Positions 33,201 to 43,922 of a stretch of DNA of 64,000 bases are shown here, in pieces. The notes beneath the pieces were generated by a model. That model did not search any database. It saw nothing but the letters and a program-made list of their open reading frames with translations, and had not been told where the DNA came from. Source of the stretch: Orychophragmus violaceus. Its lineage: Eukaryota; Streptophyta; Magnoliopsida; Brassicales; Brassicaceae. The stretch's first letter is position 1. Every line of letters begins with the position of its first letter. The translations under genes were made by a program, and so were the position numbers. The stretch spans positions 110,827,318 to 110,891,317 of the forward strand of contig CM058239.1 in assembly GCA_030180135.1 (NCBI GenBank), read 5' to 3'.

Positions 33201-33693
33201 TCTGAGGTGTCATCCCCTTTCCAGCGTTAAAGCAGTCAACCATATCTGCTAACCCATGAAAGTAGTCAACTACTAAAAAAATCAGAATCCGTTAAAAGCA
33301 AACAGTAGTCGACTATTTACGAAGAAAACTTACTAACATCATTCTCTACAATTTCAGTATCTTTCAAAGTCACGCACAAGTTGAGTTGATCAATTTCACA
33401 TCTCATTTCGACAAACAGGGACACATCGTCGTCGTTTTGAACCAGAACATGTGGTGCGTCTCTTCCCTCATCCATCAACATGTACTGCGGCCATTGGTAT
33501 GTTATTTCCACAGCTCGATCTTCTTTGATATCCATCTTTTCTTTGACCATCTTCTCAAGATAGTCAAAAGTTGACCTTGAGCTTAACCAAATAGCCTTGG
33601 TGTTTCCTTTTTCTCGACCTCGAAGCTCCAAATTCCAGTGTTACCTTCACGCCATTTCCCTCTGAGCAGCAAAACTGTCTTCCTTCCATCCAT
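30208..33693 (-). CDS. MuDR-type transposase (MURA/VANA-like)
   Basis: Minus-strand gene from ATG 33693 (MDGRKTVLLL) to TGA 30208-30210. Readable exons: about 33340-33693 (PB1-like N-terminus), 33056-33243, 32520-32906 (acidic), 31936-32336 (MuDR DNA-binding domain, KCHWRVYASMMDR ... TCSIDD), 31367-31837, 30823-31269, 30390-30727 and 30208-30300. Catalytic DDE blocks are present: LLIDGTHLAGRYGG (Asp), FVSDRHSSIYKGL (Asp) and NVAESLKKVL (Glu). A SWIM zinc finger (CSCREYQMIQIPCSHAL) and a terminal CCHC knuckle (CSRCLGKRHNRASC) follow. One apparent frameshift near 33605 separates the ATG from the PB1-like exon; otherwise no stop was seen. Introns carry TAGTCNACTA-like motifs. Likely once autonomous; present activity is uncertain. 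Confidence 0.85.
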
Positions 33694-34174
33694 CTACAGC
33701 CAAACAAAAGTTAGATCTTTAGCAAAGTATTCCACTTTGACTACAACTCTAAATAGTCGTCTACGATTTTTTGTGACAAAATGGATGTCAGATTCTTACT
33801 CTGACAAGGGAAAAGCTAAGTTTCGAGGAATGTAGATGACCCAATGGAAGTGAAGATTTTCTGTTGTTCAAGGGACCAGATAAGTCCTAGTCGAGGATTG
33901 TAGATGGGGTTGAAGATAGGGCCCCTTTAAGATAATTCTCCTTCAAATTTTGAGCGGGCAAAAAGAAGGGTAATCGCCAGCTCAGCTATGGATAGGTTAG
34001 GGAAAAAGTTGTCGACGTTACGGCTCAAAATAAATGGCTACCGGACAAAACTTTTTCTGAAAAGTAGCTGAGCTTTTCAGCGACCTGTCATTGTCGGGTC
34101 AGAAGTCGCAGACGAGGTAACAAGGGCATGGTTGTCCGATTTTGCGTGTCAAAATCGATGTGTGCTGTCATTTA
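33694..34174. other. Upstream region of the transposase, no gene
   Basis: About 480 bp. It contains one motif cluster (33725-33765) and G/C-richer sequence at 33930-34150. Presumably includes the right end of the MULE, but I found no terminal inverted repeat partner because the left end is lost. Confidence 0.5.
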
Positions 34175-35062
34175 CACTACAAGAAATCTAGGTATTGATA
34201 GCAGATCACGATAGCACGAATTCAAAAACTGCTGTTAAAAATGACAAGTTAAAATATCAACTCTATTATAGCATTCAATTATTGCTATGTACGGATTTTT
34301 ACTAAGCGGGAAGACAAAATCCCAATTTTTATTCGTGTAACACTTATTTCCGCCAAAAATCTAGTGAAAAAATCACTTTGGCACCAAAATAAAAAGTTTT
34401 GGAGAGATTTTTTTTGTCTTAAGTCTTTTTTCACATTTGACAAACTCATAATCTCACAAAAAAAAATACAATACCACGCCGTCTCTTTCCTTTCTTCTTC
34501 TCAAGCTTTTTTGTTCTTCAATGGATTTCACCTTCGATTTTCTCATTAACTCCTCGACTGTGTCACCCACCACCTGCACTTTCGTTTCGTTAGTTCTCTC
34601 CCTCAGATTCCTCTCTAGAAACCCTAGATTCCATCTCTATAAATTTTCATATCTCTGCTTGTCCGGTCTCATCCTCGGTGAAGCACGCGGTCATCCGCCG
34701 CAGCTTCTCTTCTGAGTCTGTCCCGAGCGGTGAGTCGCCAAATTGGGGGCTCCCGGTGGAATTAGCCAGCCTCTTGCTCTCGTGCTCGTTGCGGTGGTGG
34801 TCAATCTCCTTGCTCCTTACCAAATTGGTATGAGATTTATTGATTTTATAATGTTCCTTGTTGCTTATGTCTTTGTTTTCGAACTTGTGAATGCATTATA
34901 ACACTTGTTACCTGTGAGATGACTTTTTGTAGGCTGAAGACTGAAACCAGGAGCTCCAAGTAAGTTTCAGCCAGATTGAGTTATGATTTTTTCGCTGGAT
35001 TTTAGATTAGTGTTCATATAGTTTTCTGATGAGTTTGTTACTGCAAATTTTGTATGGTGATA

Positions 35063-35172
35063 GGCTCTATCTGACCAAGAAGCCGGCTAAAGGATCATGC
35101 CGTAGTGAAGCAGCTGCTAAGGATCCAAACAAACCAAAGAGGCCAGCCAGTTCCTTCTTCGTGTTCATGTAA
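35063..35172 (+). pseudogene. Captured HMGB gene fragment
   Basis: Encodes TKKPAKGSCRSEAAAKDPNK followed by PKRPASSFFVFM, the linker and start of the HMG box of plant HMGB2/3-type chromatin proteins. It then meets a stop at once. No box helices follow, so it cannot make a functional HMGB. Upstream stretches (34505-35030) have exon-like composition but I could not identify them. Confidence 0.8.
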
Positions 35173-35417
35173 TCATCACCTATTGATTCCTCATTACAAG
35201 GTGAGATTAGTAGAATCCTTTTTGTCTGCTATAGTCAAGTCAAAAGTAACTATAGCAAAAGTATATGATAATTAATAGTTCCACCTCTTTCGATCAGTTT
35301 GAAAGTGAAGAATTCACTAAAAGTTCTCTTGAGCTTGGAGAAATGAGCTGTTTATTACACTCTTTCCACCATTGAAATTGCAAAGTAGAGGGTAAGAGAT
35401 TTAGAAACTTCGAGGAT

Positions 35418-36050
35418 ATGGCGAATCAACATTTCTTCAAGCCTTTTCTTTCGGGCTTCCACCGCCACTTGGTACTCAATCTCTCTCCCTTCTTTTATAT
35501 CTTTCTCTGTCTATTTGAGAAGCTAATTTAGAAAGATGGTTCTGGTTTTGTATATGCATGTTGCCTCGGAAAATTCCTATAGCCTTCTTCTCCAAGCATA
35601 TAGAAGGAAGAAGTGAGCACAAGACTATGGCGAAGCTGAGATCAGACGTGTCGGAGATAACATGGAAAGTGAAGATAGAAGATGGCCGGAGACTCACTGA
35701 TGGTTGGAAATAGTTTGCTCTCGCACATGATCTACAAATTGGTGACATTCTCATTTTCAGACAAGAGATAGACATGGCTTTCCACGTTACACTGTTTGGA
35801 CCCAGTTGTTGTGGGATTCAACATGGATCGTGTTTAGACGACAAGAACAAGCTCGGTAAGTTGTGTTCTGTATAACTCTGACTTTGAGACTGGCATTTAA
35901 GTTGATGTGCTGATTATTCTTGTCTTTTTTTCAGGGAAGATTCAAAGCAAGAAGAAAGTGAAGAAGTATCCAAAAAGAGAAGCAGAGTTTTTTTCACAAG
36001 ATCCATCTTGTTATGCGTCGATGGTTTCTCCTACCAGGTTTTGCGATATC
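35418..36050 (+). pseudogene. Captured REM-type B3 transcription factor fragment
   Basis: Exon-like blocks 35418-35470 (NQHFFKPFLSGFHRHL), 35570-35857 (IPIAFFSKHIEGR, KLRSDVSEITWKVK, HDLQIGDILIFR, FHVTLFGPSCC) and from 35937, separated by GT-AG introns. Together they match a B3 DNA-binding domain of the REM family of Brassicaceae. An in-frame TAG (GWK*FA, near 35720) and later shifts show it is a pseudogene copy. The minus-strand frame 35476-35775 is a shadow. Confidence 0.8.
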
Positions 36051-36417
36051 TGAGACTAGCGACAGAGGAATTGGAGATTCGGAGAGTATTGGTAGCAGTA
36101 ATAGTGATGGGCTCGCGATATCTGAGCTTGGAATATCTTCGGAGATTGTCAAAGCTTTGAGTAGTAAGGGTTATTGAGAAAGTCTTTCCTACTCAGGTGT
36201 GTTGAGAGATCAGTTTAAGTTATACAGGTGCTTAACATCTTTGTGGGTGAGAGTGGAGATCGTCTCACCAGAGCCTCCAAGATTTTATTTTGTAAGCCTT
36301 GTATCCTTTTACTTATATGTGTTTTTGGATTGGTGCAGAAGAAGGTGTTCAACCTCTTGTACAAGGTTGCAGACATTTCTTCTTAAGTGCGTACAAGTCT
36401 AAGATCATGGTAAGATC

Positions 36418-36840
36418 ATGATTGACAACAAGCTTGTGATTATCACAAGAATGGTGGCAGGGAATAATGTTAGAGAAGGAGATACTGCTATAGAGGAAAA
36501 GGAAAAAGATTGTGCCGTAAAGGAGAAACAAGAAGAAGAGCAAGGTCAAAGTCATGGGGAGATCCTGAGAAGCAGTCTCAAGAAGGCGATTTGTGGGAGA
36601 AGGGAGAAGAAGAAGGTACAATGGGTGGATTTGATGGGGAAAGAACTTGCTGAGATCCGTGAATTCAAGTCCAGGTTAGTCTGATGCTTTGTGTCTTTCA
36701 ATCTGTTGCAGCTTCTTTGGTTCCTTGCTGACTGGCATTTGTCTTATTCCCCATTTTATTTGCAGTGAAGAAGACCAGATCAGATATAATGGCGATAAAA
36801 GCTGTGTTTGCGTTATTCTGTGATCAGTTCAGTTTAGTTT
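36418..36840 (+). pseudogene. Captured fragment of a KKVQW/CVCVI plant protein
   Basis: Frame 36418-36684 encodes a charged stretch, then SLKKAICGRREKKKVQWVDL, GKELAEIREFKS, a GT-AG intron, and EEDQIRYNGDKSCVCVIL after 36765. This matches the layout of small plant proteins that have a KK-VQW-D block, an REFE block and a C-terminal CxCxI tail. I recognise the layout but not a function. The N-terminal half is probably missing. Confidence 0.55.
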
Positions 36841-36959
36841 CAATGGTGAAATATCAAGAAGCTTGCTCGAGAACTATCCATGTCCGTCTTGTAATCTTGG
36901 CTACAGAGTTCATATACTTAACCATATTCAACTACAACTGCTTTGATATCTCATGAACA

Positions 36960-38460
36960 CATTATTCTCTGGTTCAAAATTTTTGTTTGCAAGCTAAACG
37001 TAAATTGGAAAATATAACATAATTTATAAAATACTAAAATGTCTACTAAAAGTCAATTGGAAATTTTTTAAAAAATATAATCCAAACAGGAGTTACTAAG
37101 TTTTTTTAGTATTACATATAAGGGTGTAAGGTTTGAAATTCAGTTTTTATTAAAAAAAAATTATCAATTATCAGTGAATTATTGTATCATATGTATAATA
37201 TAATTTATAAAATATATATTAAAAATAAATTAGAAGTTTTGAAATATTTTATTGAGAGTTTAGGACATTATAGTATAAGTTTAGGGTTTAGAGCTTAGGT
37301 TTAGGGTATTGGAATATAAGGTTTAGATTCACACTTAAACTTAATTTTTCAATTTGTCATTTAATATAGAAAAAATACCATAAAATTATTAAACATACCA
37401 ACTTTGAAATAAAAGATGATAGAAACATACAAAACCTTGATTTTATTTTAGTGTATGTTTAGAGGTTAGGGTATTGGAGAGATTATGATATTTGATTTGT
37501 AGATTAGTTTGGAAAATTTAGGATATTGCAATTTATTTCTTTTTATTTATAATTACATTGTTTTAGGGTATAAATAGGGTTTAGGGTAATACTATTTCTT
37601 GTAGTTTATAATAAAGTATAAAAACAAAACAATTATTACATATATTACAAGTTCAACTAATATGAATATTAAAGTCTTTATAAGGTTTAAGATATTGGGG
37701 GTTAGTGATTAAGGTTTAGGCTTAGTGTTAGTTATATAAATTTTTTATATAATATAAAAGTAAATGTTTCATAAACATTTGATTTAGAGGTTAGGGTATT
37801 GGAGGGTTTATGGTATAAATAGGGCTTAGGATAATAAAATACAACTAATTTAGTTGTAGTTTTCTAACTAAGTATAAGATATGAAAATTTATTATTTCAT
37901 AACATTATAAGTTATGACAGTTTTTAATAACATAATGTATAAAAATAACTGCAAAAGCTATAAAAATTAAGAGTTTTTGATTAGAGTCTTTGATTAATTT
38001 AGGATATAGAGTTTGAGTCGTTAATTAGTTTTGGATGTATGGTTTGAGTTTTTGATTAGTTAGGGTATAATATTTTCAAACTTTAAACTCAAGCCTTAAA
38101 CATAAAATTTATAACCTTTAAAACTATAAATGGATAAGATTTACACCACAAACATAAAATAATATAGCAAAATTTAACACTGTAAAAAAATTCAAGTATA
38201 ACAAATTTAACCTTAACTCTATACCCTAAACACAACCCTAAACCCTAAACTTCTAAACTCCCAATAATATACACTAAAAATTTAAACATCAAATAATATA
38301 ACAAAAAATTAATATTTATTAAAAATTTCAAGAATAAATTTAGAAATATAAAAAAAAAAATTAGAAACATATAAGAATAATTTTTCATTAATAATATAAA
38401 GAAAGTATTTAGCTTTCTAAAAGAGATAAAAAATAAATAAACTTTTTGAAAGGAAAAATA
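36960..38460. other. AT-rich filler inside the CACTA element
   Basis: About 1.5 kb of very AT-rich DNA without genes. It repeats GGTTAGGGTATTGGAG-like words (37455, 37788) and scattered GGTTTAGGGT/ACCCTAAAC words in both orientations. Confidence 0.6.
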
Positions 38461-39177
38461 AAAAAATTATGTTTGAGAGCCAATTTGTGCTAAATTTTTT
38501 GATTTTAGAGCCCAATTTTTTGGTTATCCCGGCAAAATTTTTGCCTTCTCTTCTCCAAACCCCTAATTTCCTAAAAAAAGTTCTAAGTATCAGATTTTTC
38601 CATTTCTTCGACCTGTTTCTTATTCCTCCTATCTCTTCGCAAGCTATGGATTCTCTGATGACCGGTTTTGCCAGACTCTTCTTATTCCTCCATTTCTTCG
38701 ACCTGTTTCACTACCTCTAGCTATTTCTTCCCTCGTCATCTATCCTTATCTCTCAAAATCAAAGAAAAATTTCCCACAAACCCTAAATCGATCCTCCGAT
38801 GACCGGTTGAAGAGAAAAGAAACCAAGAGTTGCGCCTGTTGCTGGAGGAAGAGGAAGAGGTCAAGGGCGAGGTGGTCGGTCGGTCGAACCCTTTTGCTAA
38901 TTTGGTAGGTTGTATCTACTTGTTTCTCAGTTACTTGGTTCCTCAATTCTTCGTTATGTGGAGTGAATCCCTAGGAGTTACCAGAGCTTAAGGGAAGGGA
39001 GAAACTAGGAGAGACGCCGCTATTTATTCTTGTAAGCTCCGATGCTGCTTAACAAGAAACCACATAAAGGAAATGGATATATCAAGATGTTTATTTTTCA
39101 TTTGGATGGTGATTGTTTACTTGGGATTTGATGATCCTTTGTTGTTTTCAGACAAGAAAATTGGCATTTTGCATGCC

Positions 39178-40205
39178 CGAGAATCCCCAAGATCGCCTTT
39201 TCCATTAGAGTCATCCCGGACTTCCCGAAACCAGGTATCCCTTTGTACAAAAGGCTTTTGGTGTTTTTCAATCTTTACTTATAGCGATATTGTCATCTCT
39301 TTCCACTAGTTTAAATCTTGATTTGTGTTTCGATCTTAATGTTTATTTGCTCCTCTGGATTGGATACTTCAACAGGAATCATGTTTCAGGACATAACGAC
39401 GCTTCTTCTCGACACTGAGGCCTTTAAGCACTGAGGCCTTTAAGGATACAATTGATATTTTTGTTGAAAGATACAAAGGGAAAGGCATATCTGTTGTTGC
39501 AGGTAACTCTTTCATAGATATAACTTACAGGTCTGTTTTGAATGAGCATCTATTTGCCTTACTGTGACGAGTTGATTCCTTTTGTAGTTTTGTATATAAT
39601 GAATTGGTGGAAAATGGCTTGTAAAATTGTTGTGGTGAAATGCTGCAGGTGTTGAATCAAGAGGTTTCATATTTGGCCTCCTATTGCGTTGGCTATTGGT
39701 GCGAAATTTGTTCCCATGAGGAAGCCCAAGAAGTTGCCTAGTATGTTATTCTTTCCTCTAGTGACTTGCTGTTTTGATATCGAGTTACTTCAAAGGTCCT
39801 CTTAATATGGTCGATAACATGGGAGGTTGTTTATTAAAGGGCTTCTTGCTTCAAGTTTACGACTTGATCAAAGTGACTTCTATCTATATCTTCTACTCGT
39901 TTGGTAGTTCATATATCTTTTTGGTAACTTGCAGTAGCCTAAGTGATTGTTTGTTTCTGTTATATATCGATGGATCTTGACCAATTACGAGAAAGTTGTT
40001 TGTTAAGTCAATTTTGGTTTGATAAACAGGGAAGGTAATATCGGAGGAGTATTCGTTGGAGTATGGAACAGATAAGATAGAGATGCATGTAGGTGCGGTA
40101 GAGCCTGGAGAGCGTGCTATCATCATAGATGACCTCATTGCCACTGGTGGGACTCTCTCTGCTGCAATCCGATTAGCTGATGCAAAAGGATCAACATATC
40201 GAGGA
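39178..40205 (+). pseudogene. Captured adenine phosphoribosyltransferase (APT) fragment
   Basis: Exon blocks with intact splice sites: 39178-39233 (IPKIAFSIRVIPDFPKP), 39376-39502 (GIMFQDITTLLLDTEAFK, GKGISVVAGVESRGFIFG continuing after an intron at 39648), 39700-39740 (PMRKPKKLP) and 40029-40205 (GKVISEEYSLEYGTDKIEMH, AIIIDDLIATGGTLSAAIRL). The last carries the PRPP-binding loop of APT, IDDLIATGGTL. The conserved C-terminal part is absent after DAKGS and a frameshift lies near 39690, so the enzyme would not be made. Retained introns show capture of genomic DNA, not of cDNA. Confidence 0.88.
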
Positions 40206-40835
40206 TGGAATAGACCAAGTAGAAGCAACTCTTAAATTTTGAAGAAATGATAGGAACAATGTTAGAAATATGTTAGGAATTTGCTTGATATGTATTTTTT
40301 TATTATGTTTGTGTAAAACATGTTTTAAGCTATTAATAAAAATATCAAAATTTAAATATAATTGTTTTTATAAAAATTTAATTGATTTTTAAATAATAAT
40401 TCATAAATAATTTAAAATAATACTATATAATAAAATTTTAATGGCTCTCATTAATATTAAACATAGCAAAAAATAAAAGTGTTCATAAAATATACAATAA
40501 CCATAAAAATTGGCTATAATAAATAATAATATAACAACTATAAAACGCTAATATAAAGTATAATACAACTCTAAAATATTACCACCAAAATATGTATTAT
40601 TGCACGAATAATATGTTGCATTAATTTATAAAATGGCGATAAATCAATGCTACTGAAAACTATATAATCACATCAAAATTAGCGCTATCGTAGACAAGTA
40701 TATGATAGCATCTCAAATTAGTGCTATAGTAGATGACAGACCTAAGATGGCAGCGGCAAACATAGCGTTTATGGAAACGCTATCATAGACATATGATAGC
40801 GTTTTCATGGTGCTATCAATACCCATATAATTACC

Positions 40836-41178
40836 TAATTTCGGGTCAAAACTTTTTATACACCTAATTTTTGACCCACTTCCTAATATTCACTCAATTA
40901 ACCGTAAATTTAATTGATAAATTTTATTTGTATGTTAATAATGTTTGTGTTCGCACATGTTGCGAACAAATCATACTAGTATTTAACTAAAAAGCCTAAA
41001 ATTTAACTTTGTTTATTTATATATACATTTTATTCTGATTGAATATCATATTTTTTAATTATTTAATATATTTTTTTATAAAAAATATTTAGTAAAAAAA
41101 AAGTGTGGTAATAAGAGTAACATCGGTGTATACAGGAATTACGAAAAAGAAAAATTAGTAAAAAGTTATGCGTGTAGT
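40836..41178. other. AT-rich intergenic DNA before SP1
   Basis: No gene seen. Marks the boundary between the CACTA element and host gene space. Confidence 0.5.
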
Positions 41179-41208
41179 TGGGCTTAAATATAAAAACATC
41201 TAGGCCCA
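41179..41208 (+). promoter_or_regulatory. SP1 promoter: site II-like elements and TATA
   Basis: TGGGCT (41179-41184) and AGGCCCA (41202-41208) flank a TATAAAAA word (41189-41196) about 400 bp before the SP1 ATG. Site II elements (TGGGCC/T) are bound by TCP factors and are common in plant housekeeping and organelle-related genes. Assignment is by motif only. Confidence 0.45.
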
Positions 41209-41598
41209 CGCATCGAATATTGGGAAAGTCATTGCTTCCGATATCGTCTTCTTCCGCAGACCCTGTGCTTCAGAATATGTGAGAGATCGAAGCCAAGGAT
41301 CATAGATTTACAACAACCTCAAACTTTCATCTTTCCCCGATAAATTCTCGCACTCTTCGATTCACAGAATACTCAATCCTTGTTCTCAGTCTAATTCTTC
41401 AAACGCGTACTTCGAGATCGCCTTGCATGCTCTGTTAATCCAGATTCAATTTCTCCCAGTCTCTTTTTCTCTCGATTTTTTCCCCGTCCGGATCCAACAC
41501 TAAATTCATTTTTGACATTTGCTCCTAATTCCGAACATTATCTGTCTTCCCATAACTTCAAGGCAAGAGTTGATTCAGTCTCTCTATATTTCTCGAAG

Positions 41599-43636
41599 AT
41601 GATTCACTGGGGTGGAGTTACTTGCTGCCTCAGCGCCGCCGCTCTTTATCTTCTCGGCCGGAGTAGTGGCAGGTTTGCGATTTTCTTACTTCAGATCAAT
41701 CTTCTTAATTTTCATTATTCCCCCAAAAGCATAGATATCAGTCAAATCCCTTCTTATCCTGTGAGCGCAGGGATGCTGAAGTACTCAAAACCGTCACTAG
41801 GGTTAACCAGCTCAAGGAGCTAGGTAATCTTCTCCCCCCTAATTCCTTCATCTACTCTCAGTTTTTCTGTTCAATGATTCTTGATACTGTTTTCGGCTTT
41901 GTATTTGCAGCGCAATTGCTCGAATTAGATAGCAGCAAGCTCCTGCCTTTCATTGTGGCTGTATCAGGAAGAGTTGGCTCTGAGACACCTATCAAGTGCG
42001 AGCATAGTGGCATACGCGGTGTTATCGTCGAGGAAACGGTATGTGTGGAATGATAATTGAGCATGGAACCTAGTTTGTCTTAGTGTTTTATCAATTAGGT
42101 GTATGTGAAACTATAGATATCATATGGTCGTTTCAGGCGGAACAACATTTTCTGAAACATAATGAGACTGGTTCTTGGGTACAAGATAGTGCATTGATGC
42201 TATCGATGAGCAAGGAGGTTCCTTGGTTTCTGGTAAGTCAAATATAGTAGCATACTATTTTGCAGCTGTGATTGGATGTTTCTTAAAACCATTTCGTAAT
42301 TCCCTAAACTTTATGCAAATAGGACGATGGGACAAGTCGTGTGCATGTAGTGGGAGCTCGTGGTGCAACAGGCTTTGCCTTGACTGTTGGAAGTGAAGTA
42401 TTTGAAGAGTCAGGGCGTTCGCTTGTGCGAGGAACACTTGATTATCTCCAAGGCTTAAAGGTTTTTGCTTTTCTTTGCGGTTGTGATATGTTGGCCTCTC
42501 TATTTGCTTAAGTGGCTATCATTTTGTTTCAGATGCTTGGAGTAAAGCGCATTGAGCGTGTTCTTCCTACTGGAATGCCTCTAACAATTGTTGGTGAGGT
42601 ATGTTGTATTCTGAGTGTTTTTGTTTCATTTTTGTAAAAGTTGATAGAGAGACATGTCTTTAGACGATCTGGAATTGGTCATCTGAAATTTCTGTAAAAG
42701 CAGTGATTTAAAGAGGCATACTGATTAGTTTGAACGTAATTTATGTTACTTCCATGTATGATAGGCTGTCAAGGACGATATTGGAGATTTCAGGATTCAA
42801 AAACCTGACAGGGGGCCTTTCTACGTCTCTCCTAAATCACTCGATCAGCTCATCTCTAATTTGGGAAAATGGTCAAGGTTGTATCTCCTTCTCTCCCTCC
42901 TTTCGTTGTTCTTCTCCTATACTCTAGCAGAAAAAAACGAAGATGAGCCAAACTGATTGATAAGAATCTAATTTCACAGGTGGTACAAGTATGCCTCCAT
43001 GGGCTTAACTGTTTTTGGTGTGTTTCTAATTACCAAGCATGTAATTGATCATGTTCTAGAGAGAAGACGGCGGCGAGAGTTACAAAAAAGGTATGTCACA
43101 GATTTTTCCTTCTGGAAAGTGAATAGTTGTCATCAAGTATAAGAGTACTAGATTGGTTTGTTTCCCGTGAAAATGATGTCCAACACAAAATTAAGCAGTG
43201 TCAGCTGTTGTTGCAGAGTGCTTGATGCAGCAGCTAAGAGAGCTGAGCTAGAGAGTGAAGGTATCCATTGGTGAATCTGTTTTCTACATATAAATAGGTT
43301 GCACAGCTTCTGACCACAAAACTTTTATCTCACCAGGTTCAAACAGAGCACATGATAGCGTCTCGGATTCTACCAACAAAGAAGGCGCAGTTCCTGATCT
43401 ATGTGTGATCTGCCTAGAGCAGGAGTACAACGCTGTGTTTGTCCCGTAAGCATTCACTCATCCGATTCTTTGGCTGACTCGACATTTGAAACTTGCTAAA
43501 ACAGATTGTGTTGTTGGTACTTGTCTGTCGCAGGTGTGGTCATATGTGCTGCTGCACCGCATGTTCCTCCCACTTGACCAACTGTCCACTTTGCAGGAGA
43601 CGAATAGATCAGGTGGTTAAGACATATCGTCACTGA
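41599..43636 (+). CDS. SP1, chloroplast outer-envelope E3 ubiquitin ligase
   Basis: Eleven exons, all GT-AG: 41599-41672, 41771-41823, 41911-42038, 42137-42232, 42323-42460, 42533-42598, 42765-42877, 42980-43090, 43217-43260, 43337-43445, 43534-43636. They sum to 1035 nt (344 codons plus stop), close to the Arabidopsis protein as I recall it. The N-terminus (MIHWGGVTCCLSAAALYLL) is the first membrane segment; a MULAN-like IMS region follows; a second membrane segment (YASMGLTVFGVFLITKHVI) lies at about residues 225-243. A C-terminal RING of the C3HC4 type (CVICLEQEYNAVFVPCGHMC ... CPLCRR) starts near residue 297. SP1 ubiquitinates TOC import machinery components for removal, reshaping plastid protein import. 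No lesion was seen. It lies tail to tail with the TNL gene, 286 bp apart. Confidence 0.95.
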
Positions 43637-43922
43637 ACAAACAAGTGAGGACTCAGAAGCATTTTCTACCCGAGTATTGTCTGTAAATACTGCATGTTCA
43701 AAACGTTGCAACTTAGCGTTCGTTATCCTCTTTTGTTTGATTTGAAGAACAATACATTTGAATTGTATAAAAACATAAGGGTGTTTGCTCGATTGACTGA
43801 ACAGTACATTCGTTTATAGTTAACCTTGTTGCTGCCAATGCCATTAGGAGAGATTGATTCCTTGCTTACAGTTGACAAAATCGGAGAGATCCAAGCAGAG
43901 GAGGAGCCAGATCCAGTATAAT
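43637..43922. other. Convergent intergenic spacer between SP1 and the TNL
   Basis: 286 bp that must hold both 3' UTRs and polyadenylation signals. No other feature seen. Confidence 0.6.

Larger units (their letters stand above)
26104..34174. mobile_element. Mu-like element (VANDAL/Kaonashi type), left end lost
   Basis: Contains two convergent genes: a DUF1985-Ulp1 gene on + (26104-29531) and a MuDR-type transposase on - (30208-33693). This pairing is typical of Ulp1-carrying MULEs in Brassicaceae (Kaonashi, VANDAL). The left end is cut by LTR F inside the first gene; I could not identify the right terminal repeat or a target duplication, and put the limit at the neighbouring CACTA end. All non-coding parts are unusually rich in TAGTCNACTA-like words. 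Confidence 0.8.
34175..40835. mobile_element. CACTA-type element carrying host gene fragments
   Basis: The left end reads CACTACAAGAAATCTAGG, the canonical plant CACTA terminus. Its subterminal part (GGTATTGATAGCA, 34191-34203) is mirrored by TGCTATCAATACC near 40821-40833, and both ends are rich in GATAGC/GCTATC words (for example 40690-40830), the usual CACTA subterminal repeats. The final bases of the right end (expected ...TTTCTTGTAGTG) are not there, so the right terminus is eroded and no 3-bp duplication can be confirmed. No transposase gene was recognised. The interior holds pieces of at least four unrelated host genes, all on +, some with introns: a Pack-type element. Confidence 0.75.

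Noticed and set aside
35476..35775. 99-codon minus-strand ORF in the CACTA element
   Set aside because: Antisense shadow of the REM/B3 fragment, whose B3 domain reads on the plus strand with proper splice sites.
38226..38262. Telomere-like CCCTAAA words
   Set aside because: Only two adjacent units and scattered single ones in AT-rich filler; not an interstitial telomere array.
39178..40205. A functional adenine phosphoribosyltransferase gene
   Set aside because: The N-terminal start and the conserved C-terminal part are missing and there is a frameshift near 39690; it lies between CACTA-type ends.
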